A program made the translations under genes and the position numbers. Below the pieces are notes generated by a model that was not told where the DNA came from, searched no databases, and saw only the letters and a program-made list of their open reading frames with translations. Of a DNA stretch of 64,000 nucleotides, positions 15,548-24,728 are shown one piece after another (the first letter of the stretch is position 1; every line of letters begins with the position of its first letter). The stretch is from NCBI RefSeq assembly GCF_003030345.1, contig NZ_CP028158.1:8184001-8248000 (forward strand). Direction: 5' to 3'. This DNA comes from Plantactinospora sp. BC1. GTDB taxonomy: Bacteria > Actinomycetota > Actinomycetes > Mycobacteriales > Micromonosporaceae.

Positions 15548-16423
15548 TCAGGAGTGTCGCCGGCCCAGGGCGTCCAGTTCGCGCAACCCCGGGGTGTTCT
15601 GGATCACCTGGGTGAAGCTGACCTTCTCGCTGGTGGCGGTGAGCGCGGCGATCACGGCGAGCGTCCCGGCCCGCCCCACCGGCCCGGTACGGGCGGCGAG
15701 CGCGACGCCGAGCAGCGCGCCGAGGGCGTTCGCCCCGCTGTCGCCGAGCATCACGCGTTCGTCGAGGTCGGCCGGGAGCAGCGCGGCGGCGGCGCCGACC
15801 GGTCCGGCGGCGAGTCCACCGGTCGGGCCGGGCAGCAGCGGCGCGCCGAGCAGCACGCCGGACTTGAGTGCGCGTCCCGGCCGCAGGTCGAGCAGGTTGA
15901 CCAGGTTGGCCGTACCGGCGATGACGCCCGCGCCGAGCAGCAGGTCGAGGGTTCCGGCGGCGCGTCCGGTGCGGCGGCGGCCGGGGTGGGACCGGACCGT
16001 CGGGTCGGCGGCGAGCAGGGCGGCGGCGGCCAGGCCGGCGGCGCCGACCCCGGCGATCTTGACGACGCCGCTGGTCACCCGCCCCTGGCGGAGTGCGGCG
16101 AGGTGTCCGGCGAAGCCCTTGGCGGTCTTCTGCTCCGGCCGGGCGCCGACCACGTCGTCGTAGAGCCCGACCGCCCCGCAGGCCAGGCCGGCGACCAGGG
16201 CGGCGCCGCCGGCCGGGCGGCTCGGCGCACCCGCGGCGGCACCGGCGGCGGCTCCGGCGGCGAGCGCCGGGCCGGCGGCGAGGGTGACGGTGCGGCCCCG
16301 GAAGTTGGTACGGCGCAGCCCGGCCGCCCACGGGCCGGCGAGCACGCCGCGCAGGGCGGCACCGGCGAGCAGCACGCCGACGCCGAGCGCCCGGGCCCGG
16401 GCGCCCCTGGGTCGGGCGGTCAC
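15548..16423 (-). CDS. MraY/WecA-like phospho-sugar transferase family membrane protein
   Basis: The 291-residue protein is rich in hydrophobic Ala/Gly segments and retains three signatures of the polyprenyl-phosphate sugar-1-phosphate transferase family: a YDDVVG acidic motif near residue 88, the NLVNLLDLRPGRALK segment and MLGDSGANALG. It is shorter than MraY (about 360), with fewer membrane spans, so catalytic competence is uncertain. It starts with GTG, overlapping the steB-like stop by 4 bp. A role in starting a lipid-linked glycan is inferred from its neighbours. Confidence 0.78.
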   Translation of the reverse strand: MTARPRGARARALGVGVLLAGAALRGVLAGPWAAGLRRTNFRGRTVTLAAGPALAAGAAAGAAAGAPSRPAGGAALVAGLACGAVGLYDDVVGARPEQKTAKGFAGHLAALRQGRVTSGVVKIAGVGAAGLAAAALLAADPTVRSHPGRRRTGRAAGTLDLLLGAGVIAGTANLVNLLDLRPGRALKSGVLLGAPLLPGPTGGLAAGPVGAAAALLPADLDERVMLGDSGANALGALLGVALAARTGPVGRAGTLAVIAALTATSEKVSFTQVIQNTPGLRELDALGRRHS

Positions 16424-17355
16424 TCGGGCATTTCCGGCAGCAGCGATTCGGCACCTGCACCGACGCCGTACGCGCCGGCCTGCTTCTCGGTGATCTGCCG
16501 GGTGAGCGCCAGCGCGGTGACGAGCTGTCCCTGCACGGTGTTGGCGTTGTCGACGGTCGAGATGGTCTTGGAGAGCGCGGGATCCCGGCGTACCTCGGCG
16601 ACGAGGTTCCCGCCGCTGCTGCCGTTGCCGGCCACCACGATCGCCCCGGCCTTGTCGAACTGCTCGGCGAGCTGCACCACGGACCGGTCCTTGCGGGTCG
16701 CGTCCCGGTCGACGTACGGCTGCCCGCTGACCACCACGACCGCCTCGGCGGGACCGGCGATCTTGTCGGGCACGTTGAGGTAGCCCTCTTCGCTGTAGTC
16801 GTCCAGCACCGAGCGGCGGTCGGCGTCGGTCACCGGCGAACCGCCCTCCGGACGGTCGAGCAGGGCGCTGGCCAGCAGGGCGCTGGACTTCTCCACGCCC
16901 TCGCTGCTGGGCAGCCCGACGTCCGGGACGGTCGGTCTGGCCGCCTTGGCGGCGACGCCCAGCAGCAGGACGCTGCTGTCCGGGTCGAGGAACTTCTCCT
17001 GTACGTCGATCCGCCCGGTGACCGAGGCACCGCCCAGCCGGAGCATCTCGACGACCCCGTCGACCTGGTCCTGCCCGCTCGGCAGCACCAGGACCAGGAC
17101 CCGCCGGCCGGCGAGGGTGCCCTTGAGCATGTGCGGTGCCGCTTCCCTGACGAAGTCCTCCTCGCGCTGGACCTCGGTCTCCAGGTTGTTCACCGACTCG
17201 CGGAGCTGCTCGTTGTGCTTGCCCAGCGCGTTGACCCGATCCTTGAGCGAGTCGGCGACCGGACCGTTCAGCGCCGCCGTACCCACGACCAGACCGATCG
17301 CCAGGGCGAGGAACACCGCGGTCAGCGAGACCACGTGGTACCGGAAATTGATCAC
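16420..17355 (-). CDS. SteB/MctB-family membrane-anchored protein
   Basis: A 311-residue protein with one N-terminal transmembrane helix (about 8-28), a coiled coil (about 35-70) and an external domain. It matches the family of M. tuberculosis Rv1698 (MctB, described in copper homeostasis) and Corynebacterium SteB, which works with SteA in cell separation. The GTG start has an AAGAGG site 8 nt upstream. Adjacency to steA, 51 bp upstream, favours the cell-division role; no copper-binding motif stands out. The product name is by family and synteny. Confidence 0.88.
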   Translation of the reverse strand: MINFRYHVVSLTAVFLALAIGLVVGTAALNGPVADSLKDRVNALGKHNEQLRESVNNLETEVQREEDFVREAAPHMLKGTLAGRRVLVLVLPSGQDQVDGVVEMLRLGGASVTGRIDVQEKFLDPDSSVLLLGVAAKAARPTVPDVGLPSSEGVEKSSALLASALLDRPEGGSPVTDADRRSVLDDYSEEGYLNVPDKIAGPAEAVVVVSGQPYVDRDATRKDRSVVQLAEQFDKAGAIVVAGNGSSGGNLVAEVRRDPALSKTISTVDNANTVQGQLVTALALTRQITEKQAGAYGVGAGAESLLPEMPE

Positions 17356-17406
17356 GACAAGAGCCTCTTGATCATCAATCGGGGCCGGGAGGACACCAGC
17401 ACGGGC

Positions 17407-18585
17407 CTAGAAGAGCTGTCCAAGCTGGAATACGACATTGTCCCACCACTCGGAGGCGACCCCGAGGTAAGCCTTTCCGACGGTGGAGACGGCGACCGCG
17501 GACGCCATCGCGGCCAGCGCCGAGAGCACCAGCAGCAACAGCGACGACCCGGAGATGCTCTGCCGGTAGAGCCGGCTCACCCCCTTGGCGTCGACCAGCT
17601 TGCCGCCGACCTTGAGCCGGGTCAGGAAGGTGGAGGCCATGCCGCCGCGCCCCTTGTCCAGGAACTCGACCAGGGTGGCGTGGGTGCCCACCGCGACGAT
17701 CAGCGAGGCGCCCTTGCCGTCGGCGAGCAGCATCGCCAGGTCCTCGCTGGTGGCGGCGGCCGGGAAGGTCTGCGCGGTCACGCCGAGCCCGTTCACCCGG
17801 GCCAGTCCCGGCGCCCGCCCGTCCGGGTAGGCGTGCACGATCACCTCGGCGCCGCAGCGCAGCACGTCGTCGGTGACCGAGTCCATGTCGCCGATGATCA
17901 GATCGGGGGTGTAGCCCGCCTCCACCAGCGCGTCCGCGCCGCCGTCCACGCCGATCAGCACCGGCTTGAACTCCCGGATGTACGGGCGCAGCACGTCGAG
18001 GTCGGCCTTGTAGTCGTAGCCCCGGACCACGATCAGGCAGTGCCGGCCCCGGATCGGGGTCTCGACGTCCGGCACGCCGACACCGTCGAGCAGCAGCTCC
18101 CGCTCCTGCTTGAGGTATTCCATGGTGTTGGCGGCGAACGCCTCCAACTGCACCGACAGCCCTTCCCGGGCGTCCGACATCGCCTTCGCGACCGACTCGG
18201 CGTCCTGCCGGCTGCCGTGCCCGACCGGTTCGTCGTCGAGCAGCACGGTGTTGCCGTCGATCCGGACGGTGTCGCCCTCCCGGATCTGCTGGAAGATGCC
18301 CTCGCCGAGGTCGTCGAGGAGGGGGATGCCCGCCTTGATCAACACCTCGGGGCCGAGGTTCGGATAGCGGCCGGAGACCGACGGCTTGGCGTTGAGCACC
18401 GCGGCGACGCCGACCGCGACCAGCGAGTCGGCCGCCACCCGGTCCAGGTCGACATGGTCGATCACCGCGATGTCACCCGGACGCAGCCGGCTGACCAGGC
18501 GCTTGGTCCGGCGGTCGAGGCGCGCGGTGCCGACGACTTTGCCCGGTTCCGCGCTCCGGGCCCGGCGCAACGTGGGTAAACGCAT
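17407..18585 (-). CDS. steA: SteA-like cell-separation protein
   Basis: The 392-residue protein has a thiamin-pyrophosphokinase-like fold segment (VLIGVDGGADAL, then IIGDMDSV) and a single C-terminal membrane helix (about 345-368). SteA of Corynebacterium glutamicum, together with SteB, controls peptidoglycan cleavage at division; that knowledge is transferred by homology. I chose the ATG at 18583-18585 (MRLPTLRR); a second ATG three codons upstream is possible. The gene is followed at 51 bp by the SteB-like gene. Confidence 0.87.
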   Translation of the reverse strand: MRLPTLRRARSAEPGKVVGTARLDRRTKRLVSRLRPGDIAVIDHVDLDRVAADSLVAVGVAAVLNAKPSVSGRYPNLGPEVLIKAGIPLLDDLGEGIFQQIREGDTVRIDGNTVLLDDEPVGHGSRQDAESVAKAMSDAREGLSVQLEAFAANTMEYLKQERELLLDGVGVPDVETPIRGRHCLIVVRGYDYKADLDVLRPYIREFKPVLIGVDGGADALVEAGYTPDLIIGDMDSVTDDVLRCGAEVIVHAYPDGRAPGLARVNGLGVTAQTFPAAATSEDLAMLLADGKGASLIVAVGTHATLVEFLDKGRGGMASTFLTRLKVGGKLVDAKGVSRLYRQSISGSSLLLLVLSALAAMASAVAVSTVGKAYLGVASEWWDNVVFQLGQLF

Positions 18586-18763
18586 CCCAACCATCCTGGC
18601 ATGTGAGGCAGAGCTTTCTGTCGCGACATGCCTGAGCAGGGCCGCCACCCCAAGGGAACCACATGGATGCCCGGCCGGGTGTGGTCGGCGTCACACCGTT
18701 CGATTCGGTACCACGGATCGTGGCCGTCGGGGTCACGCTCCGCTGCGCACGCGGCGCCGCAGC

Positions 18764-20521
18764 TCAGGAGTGTCGTTCCCGGGCAGCCACCGCCAGGAGT
18801 TCCTCCGCATGGGCGATACCCAGATCGGAATCCGGCAAACCGGCGAGCATCCGGGCCAGTTCCCGGGCCCGGTCCGTGTCCTCCACCACCCGTACCCCGC
18901 TGGTGGTCACGGCGCCGCCGGTGTCCTTGGCCACCACCAGGTGCCGGTCGGCGAAGGCCGCCACCTGCGGCAGGTGGGTCACCACCAGCACCTGGTGACT
19001 GCGGGCCAACCGGGCCAGCCGGCGGCCGATCTCCACCGCCGCCTGCCCGCCGACCCCGGCGTCGACCTCGTCGAAGACCAGCGTGGGCGGCCCGCCGGAA
19101 CCGGCGAAGACCACCTCGATGGCGAGCATCACCCGGGACAGCTCCCCGCCCGAGGCGCCGCGTTGCAGCGGCAGCGACGGTGCCCCCGGATGGGCCAGCA
19201 GCCGCAGCTCGACCTCGTCCGCCCCGTCCGGACCGACCCCGACCTCGACCCCGTCGACGGTGAGCGCCGGCTCGGACCTGCCGACCGGCCGGGGCAGCAC
19301 CGCCACCTCGATCCGGGCGTGCGGCATTGCCAGCCCGGCCAGCTCCACCGTCACCTGCTCGGCGAACCGGGTGGCCGCCTCGCGGCGGGCCGCCGAGAGC
19401 CGGCCCGCCAGCTCGGCCACCTCGCCGGCCAGCCGCTGCCGCTCCCGGTCCAGCTCGTCGAGGAGCTCGTCGGAGGTGTCCAGCTCGGCCAGCCGGGTCC
19501 GGGCCCGGTCCGCCCAGGCGATCACCCCGTCGACGTCGTCGGCGTACTTGCGGGTCAGGCCGCGCAGCGCCGCCCGACGCTCGTAGATGACCTGCAACCG
19601 GGCCGGATCGGCGTCCAGCGCGGCGAGGTAGCCCGAAAGCTCGGCCGCGACGTCGCCGACCAGCGTGGCGACCTCCTCCAGCCGCGCCGACAGGTCGCCG
19701 AGGGTCCGGTCCACCCCGGCCTGCGCCTCCAGCGTCCGGCGGGCGTGCCCGAGCAGGGTCGTCACGTCGGCCATCTCGTCGGTCGGCTCGGCCGCGCCCG
19801 CCACGCAGAGCTGGGCCGTCTGCGCGGCCGTACGCAGCCCCTCGGCGTGCTCCAGCCGCTGCGCCTCGGCCTTGAGCTCCTCGTCCTCACCCGGCTGCGG
19901 ATCGACCCGGGTGATCTCGTCCAGGCCCAGCCGCAGCAGATCGGCCTCCTGGTTGCGCTCCCGCGCGTTGCGCCGCCGGTCGGCGAGGTCGTCGGAGACC
20001 CGCCGCCAGCGGGTGTAGGACTCGCGCAGGCTCTCCAGCAGCTTCTCGTGCTCCGGGCCGCCGAACCGGTCCAGCGCGGCCCGCTGCTCGGCCGGGCGGA
20101 GCAGCCGGAGCTGGTCGGACTGGCCGTGCACGGCCAACACCTGCTCGCCCACCTCGGCCAGCATCGACACCGGCATGCTGCGGCCGGCCACGTGCGCCCG
20201 CGACCGACCCTCCACGGTGACCGTACGGCTGAGCAGCACCGACCCGTCGTCGTCCGGCTCGCCGCCCGCGTCGACCACCCGGGCGTGCACCGCCGTCGCG
20301 GCGGCGCCGGTCAACCGCAGCCGCCCCTCCACCACGGCCCGGCCGGGATCGGCCCGCACCCGGCCGGCGTCGGCCCGCCCGCCGAAGAGCAGGCCGAGCC
20401 CGGTCACCACCATCGTCTTGCCGGCGCCGGTCTCGCCCGTGATGACGTTCATGCCGCCGGTCAGCGGCAGCGTGGTGTCCTCGATGACGCCCAGTCCGGT
20501 GATGCGCAGCTCTTCCAGCAC
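18764..20521 (-). CDS. recN: DNA repair protein RecN
   Basis: SMC-like ATPase acting at double-strand breaks. The 585-residue protein has Walker A GETGAGKT at 29-36, a central coiled-coil region, the ABC signature GASGGELSR, and the Walker B segment LVFDEVDAGVGG. The GTG at 20519-20521 matches the usual start (LEELRITGLG) but has no convincing ribosome site, and the frame is open for about 100 bp more. No LexA-type box is obvious upstream. It lies between nadK and steA, the conserved order. Confidence 0.95.
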   Translation of the reverse strand: MLEELRITGLGVIEDTTLPLTGGMNVITGETGAGKTMVVTGLGLLFGGRADAGRVRADPGRAVVEGRLRLTGAAATAVHARVVDAGGEPDDDGSVLLSRTVTVEGRSRAHVAGRSMPVSMLAEVGEQVLAVHGQSDQLRLLRPAEQRAALDRFGGPEHEKLLESLRESYTRWRRVSDDLADRRRNARERNQEADLLRLGLDEITRVDPQPGEDEELKAEAQRLEHAEGLRTAAQTAQLCVAGAAEPTDEMADVTTLLGHARRTLEAQAGVDRTLGDLSARLEEVATLVGDVAAELSGYLAALDADPARLQVIYERRAALRGLTRKYADDVDGVIAWADRARTRLAELDTSDELLDELDRERQRLAGEVAELAGRLSAARREAATRFAEQVTVELAGLAMPHARIEVAVLPRPVGRSEPALTVDGVEVGVGPDGADEVELRLLAHPGAPSLPLQRGASGGELSRVMLAIEVVFAGSGGPPTLVFDEVDAGVGGQAAVEIGRRLARLARSHQVLVVTHLPQVAAFADRHLVVAKDTGGAVTTSGVRVVEDTDRARELARMLAGLPDSDLGIAHAEELLAVAARERHS

Positions 20522-20632
20522 AGCAACCGACAGTAGTAGCGGGCCCCGACACTTGACCACCCGGGCGCGCGTCCCGATCGGTATCCGGCATCCGCCCCGG
20601 ACCGCCGGCGACACCGTCGGCACCCGTCGTGG

Positions 20633-21517
20633 TCAGCGGCGGTTGCCCCGCCAGCCGTGCACCGGCAGGCCGAACTTGGCCACCAGCCGGTCGGTGAAGT
20701 GCCGGGCGCGCAGGCGTACCACCCGCACCGGCAGGGCGCCCCGCTGCACGGTGACCCTGGCACCGGGCGGCAGGTCGTAGACCCGGCGACCGTCACAGCA
20801 GAGCACCGCCAGGGTGGTGAACGGGTCCACCGTGATGGTGAAGGTCGACGTCGGCGCGGTGACGATCGGGCGGCTGAACAGGGCGTGCGCGCTGATCGGT
20901 ACCAGCAGCAGCGCCTCCACCTCCGGCCAGACCACCGGCCCACCGGCCGAGAAGGCGTACGCGGTGGAGCCGGTCGGGGTCGCGCAGACCACACCGTCGC
21001 AGCCGTACCGGGACAGTGGCCGGCCGTCGACGTCGACGAGCAGCTCGAGCATCTGCGCCCGCTCGCCCTTCTCCACGCTCACCTCGTTGAGCGCCCACGA
21101 CTCGATCACCGGCCCGCCCTCGAACTCGGCACGCACGTCGAGGGTGAGCCGCTCGTCCACTGTGTAGTTCCGGTCGACGATGTCCCGGACCGCCACGTCC
21201 AGGTCGTCGATCTCCGCCTCGGCGAGGAAGCCGACCTTGCCGAGGTTGATGCCGAGCAGCGGCGCCTTCGCCGGCCGGGCCAGGTCGGCGGCGCGCAGGA
21301 AGGTGCCGTCGCCGCCGAGCGCGAAGACGATCTCCGCACCCTCGGCCGCGCCGAGCAGGCTCACCGGGGTCACCCCGGGCAGTTCGAGGTCGTCGGCCTC
21401 CTCGGCCACCACCCGTACCTCGAAGCCGGCCTGGATCAGGTCCGCCGCGACCGTACGGGCGTGCTCGGTGCTGCGCCGCCGTCCGGTGTGCGTGACCAGC
21501 AGTGCCGTCCGGGTCAT
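20633..21517 (-). CDS. nadK: NAD kinase
   Basis: Phosphorylates NAD to NADP. The 294-residue protein shows the GGDG motif at 68-71 and the TPTGSTAYAFSAGGP signature. The ATG at 21515-21517 overlaps the tlyA stop as ATGA and has a GGGAGGGAG site; a longer open frame upstream belongs to tlyA's other frame. It is transcribed between tlyA and recN. Confidence 0.96.
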   Translation of the reverse strand: MTRTALLVTHTGRRRSTEHARTVAADLIQAGFEVRVVAEEADDLELPGVTPVSLLGAAEGAEIVFALGGDGTFLRAADLARPAKAPLLGINLGKVGFLAEAEIDDLDVAVRDIVDRNYTVDERLTLDVRAEFEGGPVIESWALNEVSVEKGERAQMLELLVDVDGRPLSRYGCDGVVCATPTGSTAYAFSAGGPVVWPEVEALLLVPISAHALFSRPIVTAPTSTFTITVDPFTTLAVLCCDGRRVYDLPPGARVTVQRGALPVRVVRLRARHFTDRLVAKFGLPVHGWRGNRR

Positions 21518-22350
21518 CGGGCTCCCTCCCGCGCCACGGCCGGACCGGTCGGCCCGGCCGTCACCACCGCCGCCACCGAGGCCTCGTCCGGCGGCGGCGC
21601 GTCGGCGCGCAGCCAGACGAAGAACTCCACGTTGCCGCTCGGCCCCGGCAGCGGGCTCGCCACCACGCCGGCCAGGCCGAGACCGAGCCCGGCGGCCGCC
21701 TCGGTCACCGCGAGCACCGCCTCGACCCGCAGTTGCGGATCGCGTACCACCCCACCGCTGCCCACCCGTTCCTTTCCGACCTCGAACTGCGGCTTCACCA
21801 TCAACACCAGGTCGCCGTCCGGGGCGGTGCAGCCGGCCAGCGCCGGCAGCACCAGGCGGAGCGAGATGAACGACAGGTCCGCGACGGTGAGGGTCACGGT
21901 GCCGCCGATGGTGTCGGGCGTCAGGGTACGCACATTCGTGCGCTCGAATACCCGGACCCGCTCGTCGGTACGGATCGCCCAGGCCAACTGGCCGTAGCCG
22001 ACGTCCACCGCCAGCACCTCGGCGGCACCGGCCCGGAGCAGCACGTCGGTGAAACCGCCGGTTGAGGCCCCGGCGTCCAGGCAGCGCCGGCCGGCGACGT
22101 CCAGCCCCTCGGGGGCGAACGCCGCCAGCGCGCCGGCCAGCTTGTGGCCGCCCCGGGAGACGTACTCGGTGCTCGGGTCGTCGCCGAGCACCCGGACCGG
22201 GTCCGCCGGGTCGACCATCGCGGCCACCTTCTGGGCCCGTACCCCGCGGACCTGCACCCGACCCGCCTCGACCAGCGCCGCGGCCTGTTCCCTGGACCGG
22301 GCCAGGCCGCGGCGGACGAGTTCGGCGTCGAGCCGGGTACGACGTGCCAT
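21514..22350 (-). CDS. tlyA: TlyA-family rRNA 2'-O-methyltransferase
   Basis: Methylates 16S and/or 23S rRNA in mycobacteria, where it sets sensitivity to capreomycin. The 278-residue protein has an N-terminal S4 domain (about 5-60), the SRGGHKL linker and an FtsJ-like SAM-binding domain (DAGASTGGFTD at about 92-102). The ATG start has an upstream site in the 25-bp gap from the previous gene. The length is typical for the family (about 268). Confidence 0.94.
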   Translation of the reverse strand: MARRTRLDAELVRRGLARSREQAAALVEAGRVQVRGVRAQKVAAMVDPADPVRVLGDDPSTEYVSRGGHKLAGALAAFAPEGLDVAGRRCLDAGASTGGFTDVLLRAGAAEVLAVDVGYGQLAWAIRTDERVRVFERTNVRTLTPDTIGGTVTLTVADLSFISLRLVLPALAGCTAPDGDLVLMVKPQFEVGKERVGSGGVVRDPQLRVEAVLAVTEAAAGLGLGLAGVVASPLPGPSGNVEFFVWLRADAPPPDEASVAAVVTAGPTGPAVAREGAR

Positions 22351-22374
22351 CGAGAGTTCTCCGAGGGACTGGGC

Positions 22375-22638
22375 TCACGCCTGGTCGATGGTGGCGAGGG
22401 TTTCCCGCAGGGTCTGGTGCGCCGCCTCGTACTGGGCGATCTGGTCGGCCGGCGGCAGGTTCGCGGCGTTCGCCATCGCCTGGAGTACCGCGTCCACGGC
22501 GGGGTGGCCGGAGCCGCCGCCGTCCGGGCCGGTCGGCGCGCTCGACCCGCCGGCCGGGGCCGGGCCGGGAACGGGCCGGGCCGCCGCCGAGGGGGGCGGA
22601 GCCGGCCGGAACGGCCCCGGTACGGGTACCTGGCTCAT
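22375..22638 (-). CDS. Small conserved-position hypothetical protein
   Basis: An 87-residue protein with a Pro/Ala/Gly-rich first half and a helical second half (about 45-87, QYEAAHQTLRETLATIDQA). I chose the ATG at 22636-22638 because a GGAGGGGCGG site precedes it and it fits neatly between tlyA and the phasin-like gene. M. tuberculosis has a small gene (Rv1693) in the same slot. I recognise no domain and assign no function. Confidence 0.7.
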   Translation of the reverse strand: MSQVPVPGPFRPAPPPSAAARPVPGPAPAGGSSAPTGPDGGGSGHPAVDAVLQAMANAANLPPADQIAQYEAAHQTLRETLATIDQA

Positions 22639-22690
22639 GCCGCCCCTCCGCCACGTCCGGTCGCCCGGCGGGCCCGGGCCACGACGGCGA

Positions 22691-23386
22691 TCATGCCGCA
22701 TCGCCGCCCGGCGCCGGTGACCGCTTGGCAACGGCCTTGCCCGGAGTCGACTTCTTGCTGACCACCGCCTTGCTGGCGGCATTCTTCTTGGCGACCGCCT
22801 TCTTCGCGACCGTCTTCTTCGCCACCACCTGCGTGTCGACCGGCTGGCTGGTGACCGCCTCGGGCGCGGCGGCCTGCTTCGCCACCGTCTTCTTCGCGAC
22901 GGCCTTCTTCGCGACCGCCTTTTTCGCCACGGCCTTCTTCGCGACCGCCTTCTTGCCGACCGTCGACTTGGCGACCGCCTTCTTGACGACCGCCTTGCGG
23001 ACCGGCGCGGTGGTCCCGGTCGGCGCGTCCCCGGCTGCGGGCCGCAGGGCGGTCGCCGCACTCGCGGTGCCGCCGGACGTCCCGGCCCGAGCCGCGGCGA
23101 GTTCGCGCTCCAGCCGGGAGATCCGGTCGGTCAACGTGGTGACCTCGTCCGCCGTGGCCAGGCCGAGCGCGGCGAGGGTGCGGTCGATCTCGACGCGGAT
23201 GATCCGGATCAACGCCTCCCGGTTCGCCATCCCGGTGGAGACCAGTTCCTCGGCCATGGTCTGCAACTGGGCGGCGGTGGCGCCGCTGGAGCCGACCAGC
23301 TTTCTGGCGGCGGCCTGAGCGCGCTTCTTCGACGCCTCCGTCAGCCCGAGGGCCAGCTCAAGGTAGGCCCGCCACGCATCCTGCAT
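22691..23386 (-). CDS. Phasin-like protein with a lysine-rich, histone-H1-like tail
   Basis: The 231-residue protein has an N-terminal helical domain (about 1-100) similar in pattern to phasins and PhaF-type regulators, with Ala/Glu-rich amphipathic helices. Its C-terminal half (about 125-231) is Lys/Ala/Val-rich with iterated KKAVA motifs. Tails of this type bind DNA in PhaF and in actinobacterial histone-like proteins, so nucleoid or granule association is likely but inferred. It is the first gene of the long minus-strand block and has its own upstream gap of about 120 bp. Confidence 0.75.
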   Translation of the reverse strand: MQDAWRAYLELALGLTEASKKRAQAAARKLVGSSGATAAQLQTMAEELVSTGMANREALIRIIRVEIDRTLAALGLATADEVTTLTDRISRLERELAAARAGTSGGTASAATALRPAAGDAPTGTTAPVRKAVVKKAVAKSTVGKKAVAKKAVAKKAVAKKAVAKKTVAKQAAAPEAVTSQPVDTQVVAKKTVAKKAVAKKNAASKAVVSKKSTPGKAVAKRSPAPGGDAA

Positions 23387-23505
23387 ACCTCGGTCCTTTC
23401 GCGGGTGCCGACTGTTCAGGTTGTCACGCTACCGGGCGCCCCGACCCGCCCAGTGCGGTACGGTGCCCGGGGGACGGGCGTGGCGTGATGCGAGGGGGCA
23501 CGACG

Positions 23506-23844
23506 ATGGCGACCGTGGACGAGTGCCGGCAGGCGCTGCACGATTTGGCGGCCCGGATGGACGCCAACGCCGAGAAGGTACGCAAGCAGGTCGATCTCGA
23601 CCGCACGCTGGCGTGCCGGATCACCGACCTGGACACCGCCTTCCACGGCCGGTTGACCGGCGGGCGCCTGGTCGACCTGGCCGACGGTGACGACCCCAAG
23701 GCGAAGATCGCGCTCAGCACCACCAGCGACGACCTGATCCGTCTCGTCCGGGGCGAACTGGACGTGCCGAAGGCGCTCGCCTCCCGACAGATGTCGATCA
23801 ACGCCAACCCGTTCGACCTGCTCAAGCTCCGCAAGATGCTCTGA
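23506..23844 (+). CDS. SCP2 sterol-transfer-like domain protein
   Basis: A 112-residue single-domain protein. The C-terminal half has the pattern of SCP2-like lipid-binding proteins (the LSTTSDDLIRLVRGELDVPKA segment, then an INANPFDLLKLR end). The ATG at 23506-23508 is preceded by a GAGGGGG site; an in-frame ATG seven codons earlier is less likely. It is divergent from the phasin-like gene. Substrate unknown. Confidence 0.75.
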   Translation: MATVDECRQALHDLAARMDANAEKVRKQVDLDRTLACRITDLDTAFHGRLTGGRLVDLADGDDPKAKIALSTTSDDLIRLVRGELDVPKALASRQMSINANPFDLLKLRKML

Positions 23845-24242
23845 GCACGCCGGCTCCTCTGACTGTGAGCATGGCGGGGTCGGTTCATCAGTGGTGAGCT
23901 GATAGTCGGTAGTAGTGGGCGTGACTCTTCGTCTGACTGGCCTTTGGTGCCTTCGCGTGGACTTGTCCGCCCGCTGCTGCCGGCGCCAAACAAGGACTCA
24001 GCAAGAAAGAGATCATGCGCTGCCTCAAGCGCTACATCGTCCGCGAGGTCCACACCGCCCTCCTCGCCGACTTCACCGCCCTCAACACCCCTTGACTTCC
24101 ATAGGAGCATCCCCCGCGTCCCGGCGCCCGCCGCCGCTGCGGTTCGGGTCCGCTCGCACCATGGATCCGGGCAGCCACGGGTGATAGAACTCTGTGGCAG
24201 GAAGCCCCGGATGGGAGGGGCCCCGAGGCAAGAGGACGTGCG
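23845..24242 (+). mobile_element. Gene-free stretch containing an IS110-type remnant
   Basis: This 398-bp interval between the SCP2-like gene and the small membrane protein is less GC-rich than its neighbours and contains the 3' tail of a transposase gene (separate entry, 23982-24095). No terminal repeats or full element can be seen, so it is a relic. The last 60 bp carry the ribosome site of the next gene. Confidence 0.5.
23982..24095 (+). pseudogene. Truncated transposase C-terminus, IS110-like
   Basis: A 37-codon frame ends in TGA at 24093-24095 and contains the segment GLSKKEIMRCLKRYIVREV, a pattern I know from the C-terminal end of IS110-family transposases of actinobacteria. No start codon or upstream catalytic region is present in this frame. 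Frame and family are inferred from this short match only. Confidence 0.55.
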
Positions 24243-24707
24243 ATGAAGGAGCGTTGGCTGCCGGTCGGAGTACTCGCGGGTGTGCTGTTCGGGATCAACG
24301 TCGCGGCCCGCCTGGTGGCCCGGTTCGGCTTCGCTGACAACACCGAGGTGCAGGACCAGATCTCGCTGGGCATGTTCGCCGCGATCGGGGTGGTCCTGGC
24401 GACCCTCGCGTTCCTCCGGGGGCAGCGCCGTCCGCTGCCGGAGTGGGGCGGCGAGATGGCGCTCGCCGTACTGGTCGCGATGCTGCTGACCGTCCTCGTC
24501 GGCCCGTTCGTCAGCGGCAGCCAGCCGTTCGCCTCCGGGGCCGGGGCGTTCTTCTCGCAGATCTGGCTCTACGCCGGCTTCACCTTCGGCGGGGTACTCG
24601 TCGGCTACCTGCTGCTCACCGCGTTCGGCCGGGACTACCGGTCGCAGTCGCTCAAGCGGTACGCCGAGGCGAAGCAGTCCAAGCCCCGCCGGGTCGTACG
24701 CCGCTGA
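24243..24707 (+). CDS. Small four-helix membrane protein, unknown function
   Basis: The 154-residue product has four predicted hydrophobic segments (about 5-25, 43-60, 74-92, 107-130) and a basic C-terminal tail. The ATG is preceded by a GAGG site (AAGAGGACG). It converges on the GNAT gene with 21 bp between the stops. I recognise no family. Confidence 0.8.
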   Translation: MKERWLPVGVLAGVLFGINVAARLVARFGFADNTEVQDQISLGMFAAIGVVLATLAFLRGQRRPLPEWGGEMALAVLVAMLLTVLVGPFVSGSQPFASGAGAFFSQIWLYAGFTFGGVLVGYLLLTAFGRDYRSQSLKRYAEAKQSKPRRVVRR

Positions 24708-24728
24708 CCCGCGTCGCCCCGGGTCGGG

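Noticed and set aside
16420-17355. Copper transporter
   Set aside because: The MctB name is by homology; the protein has one membrane helix, no metal motif, and sits with steA, so I do not claim copper transport.
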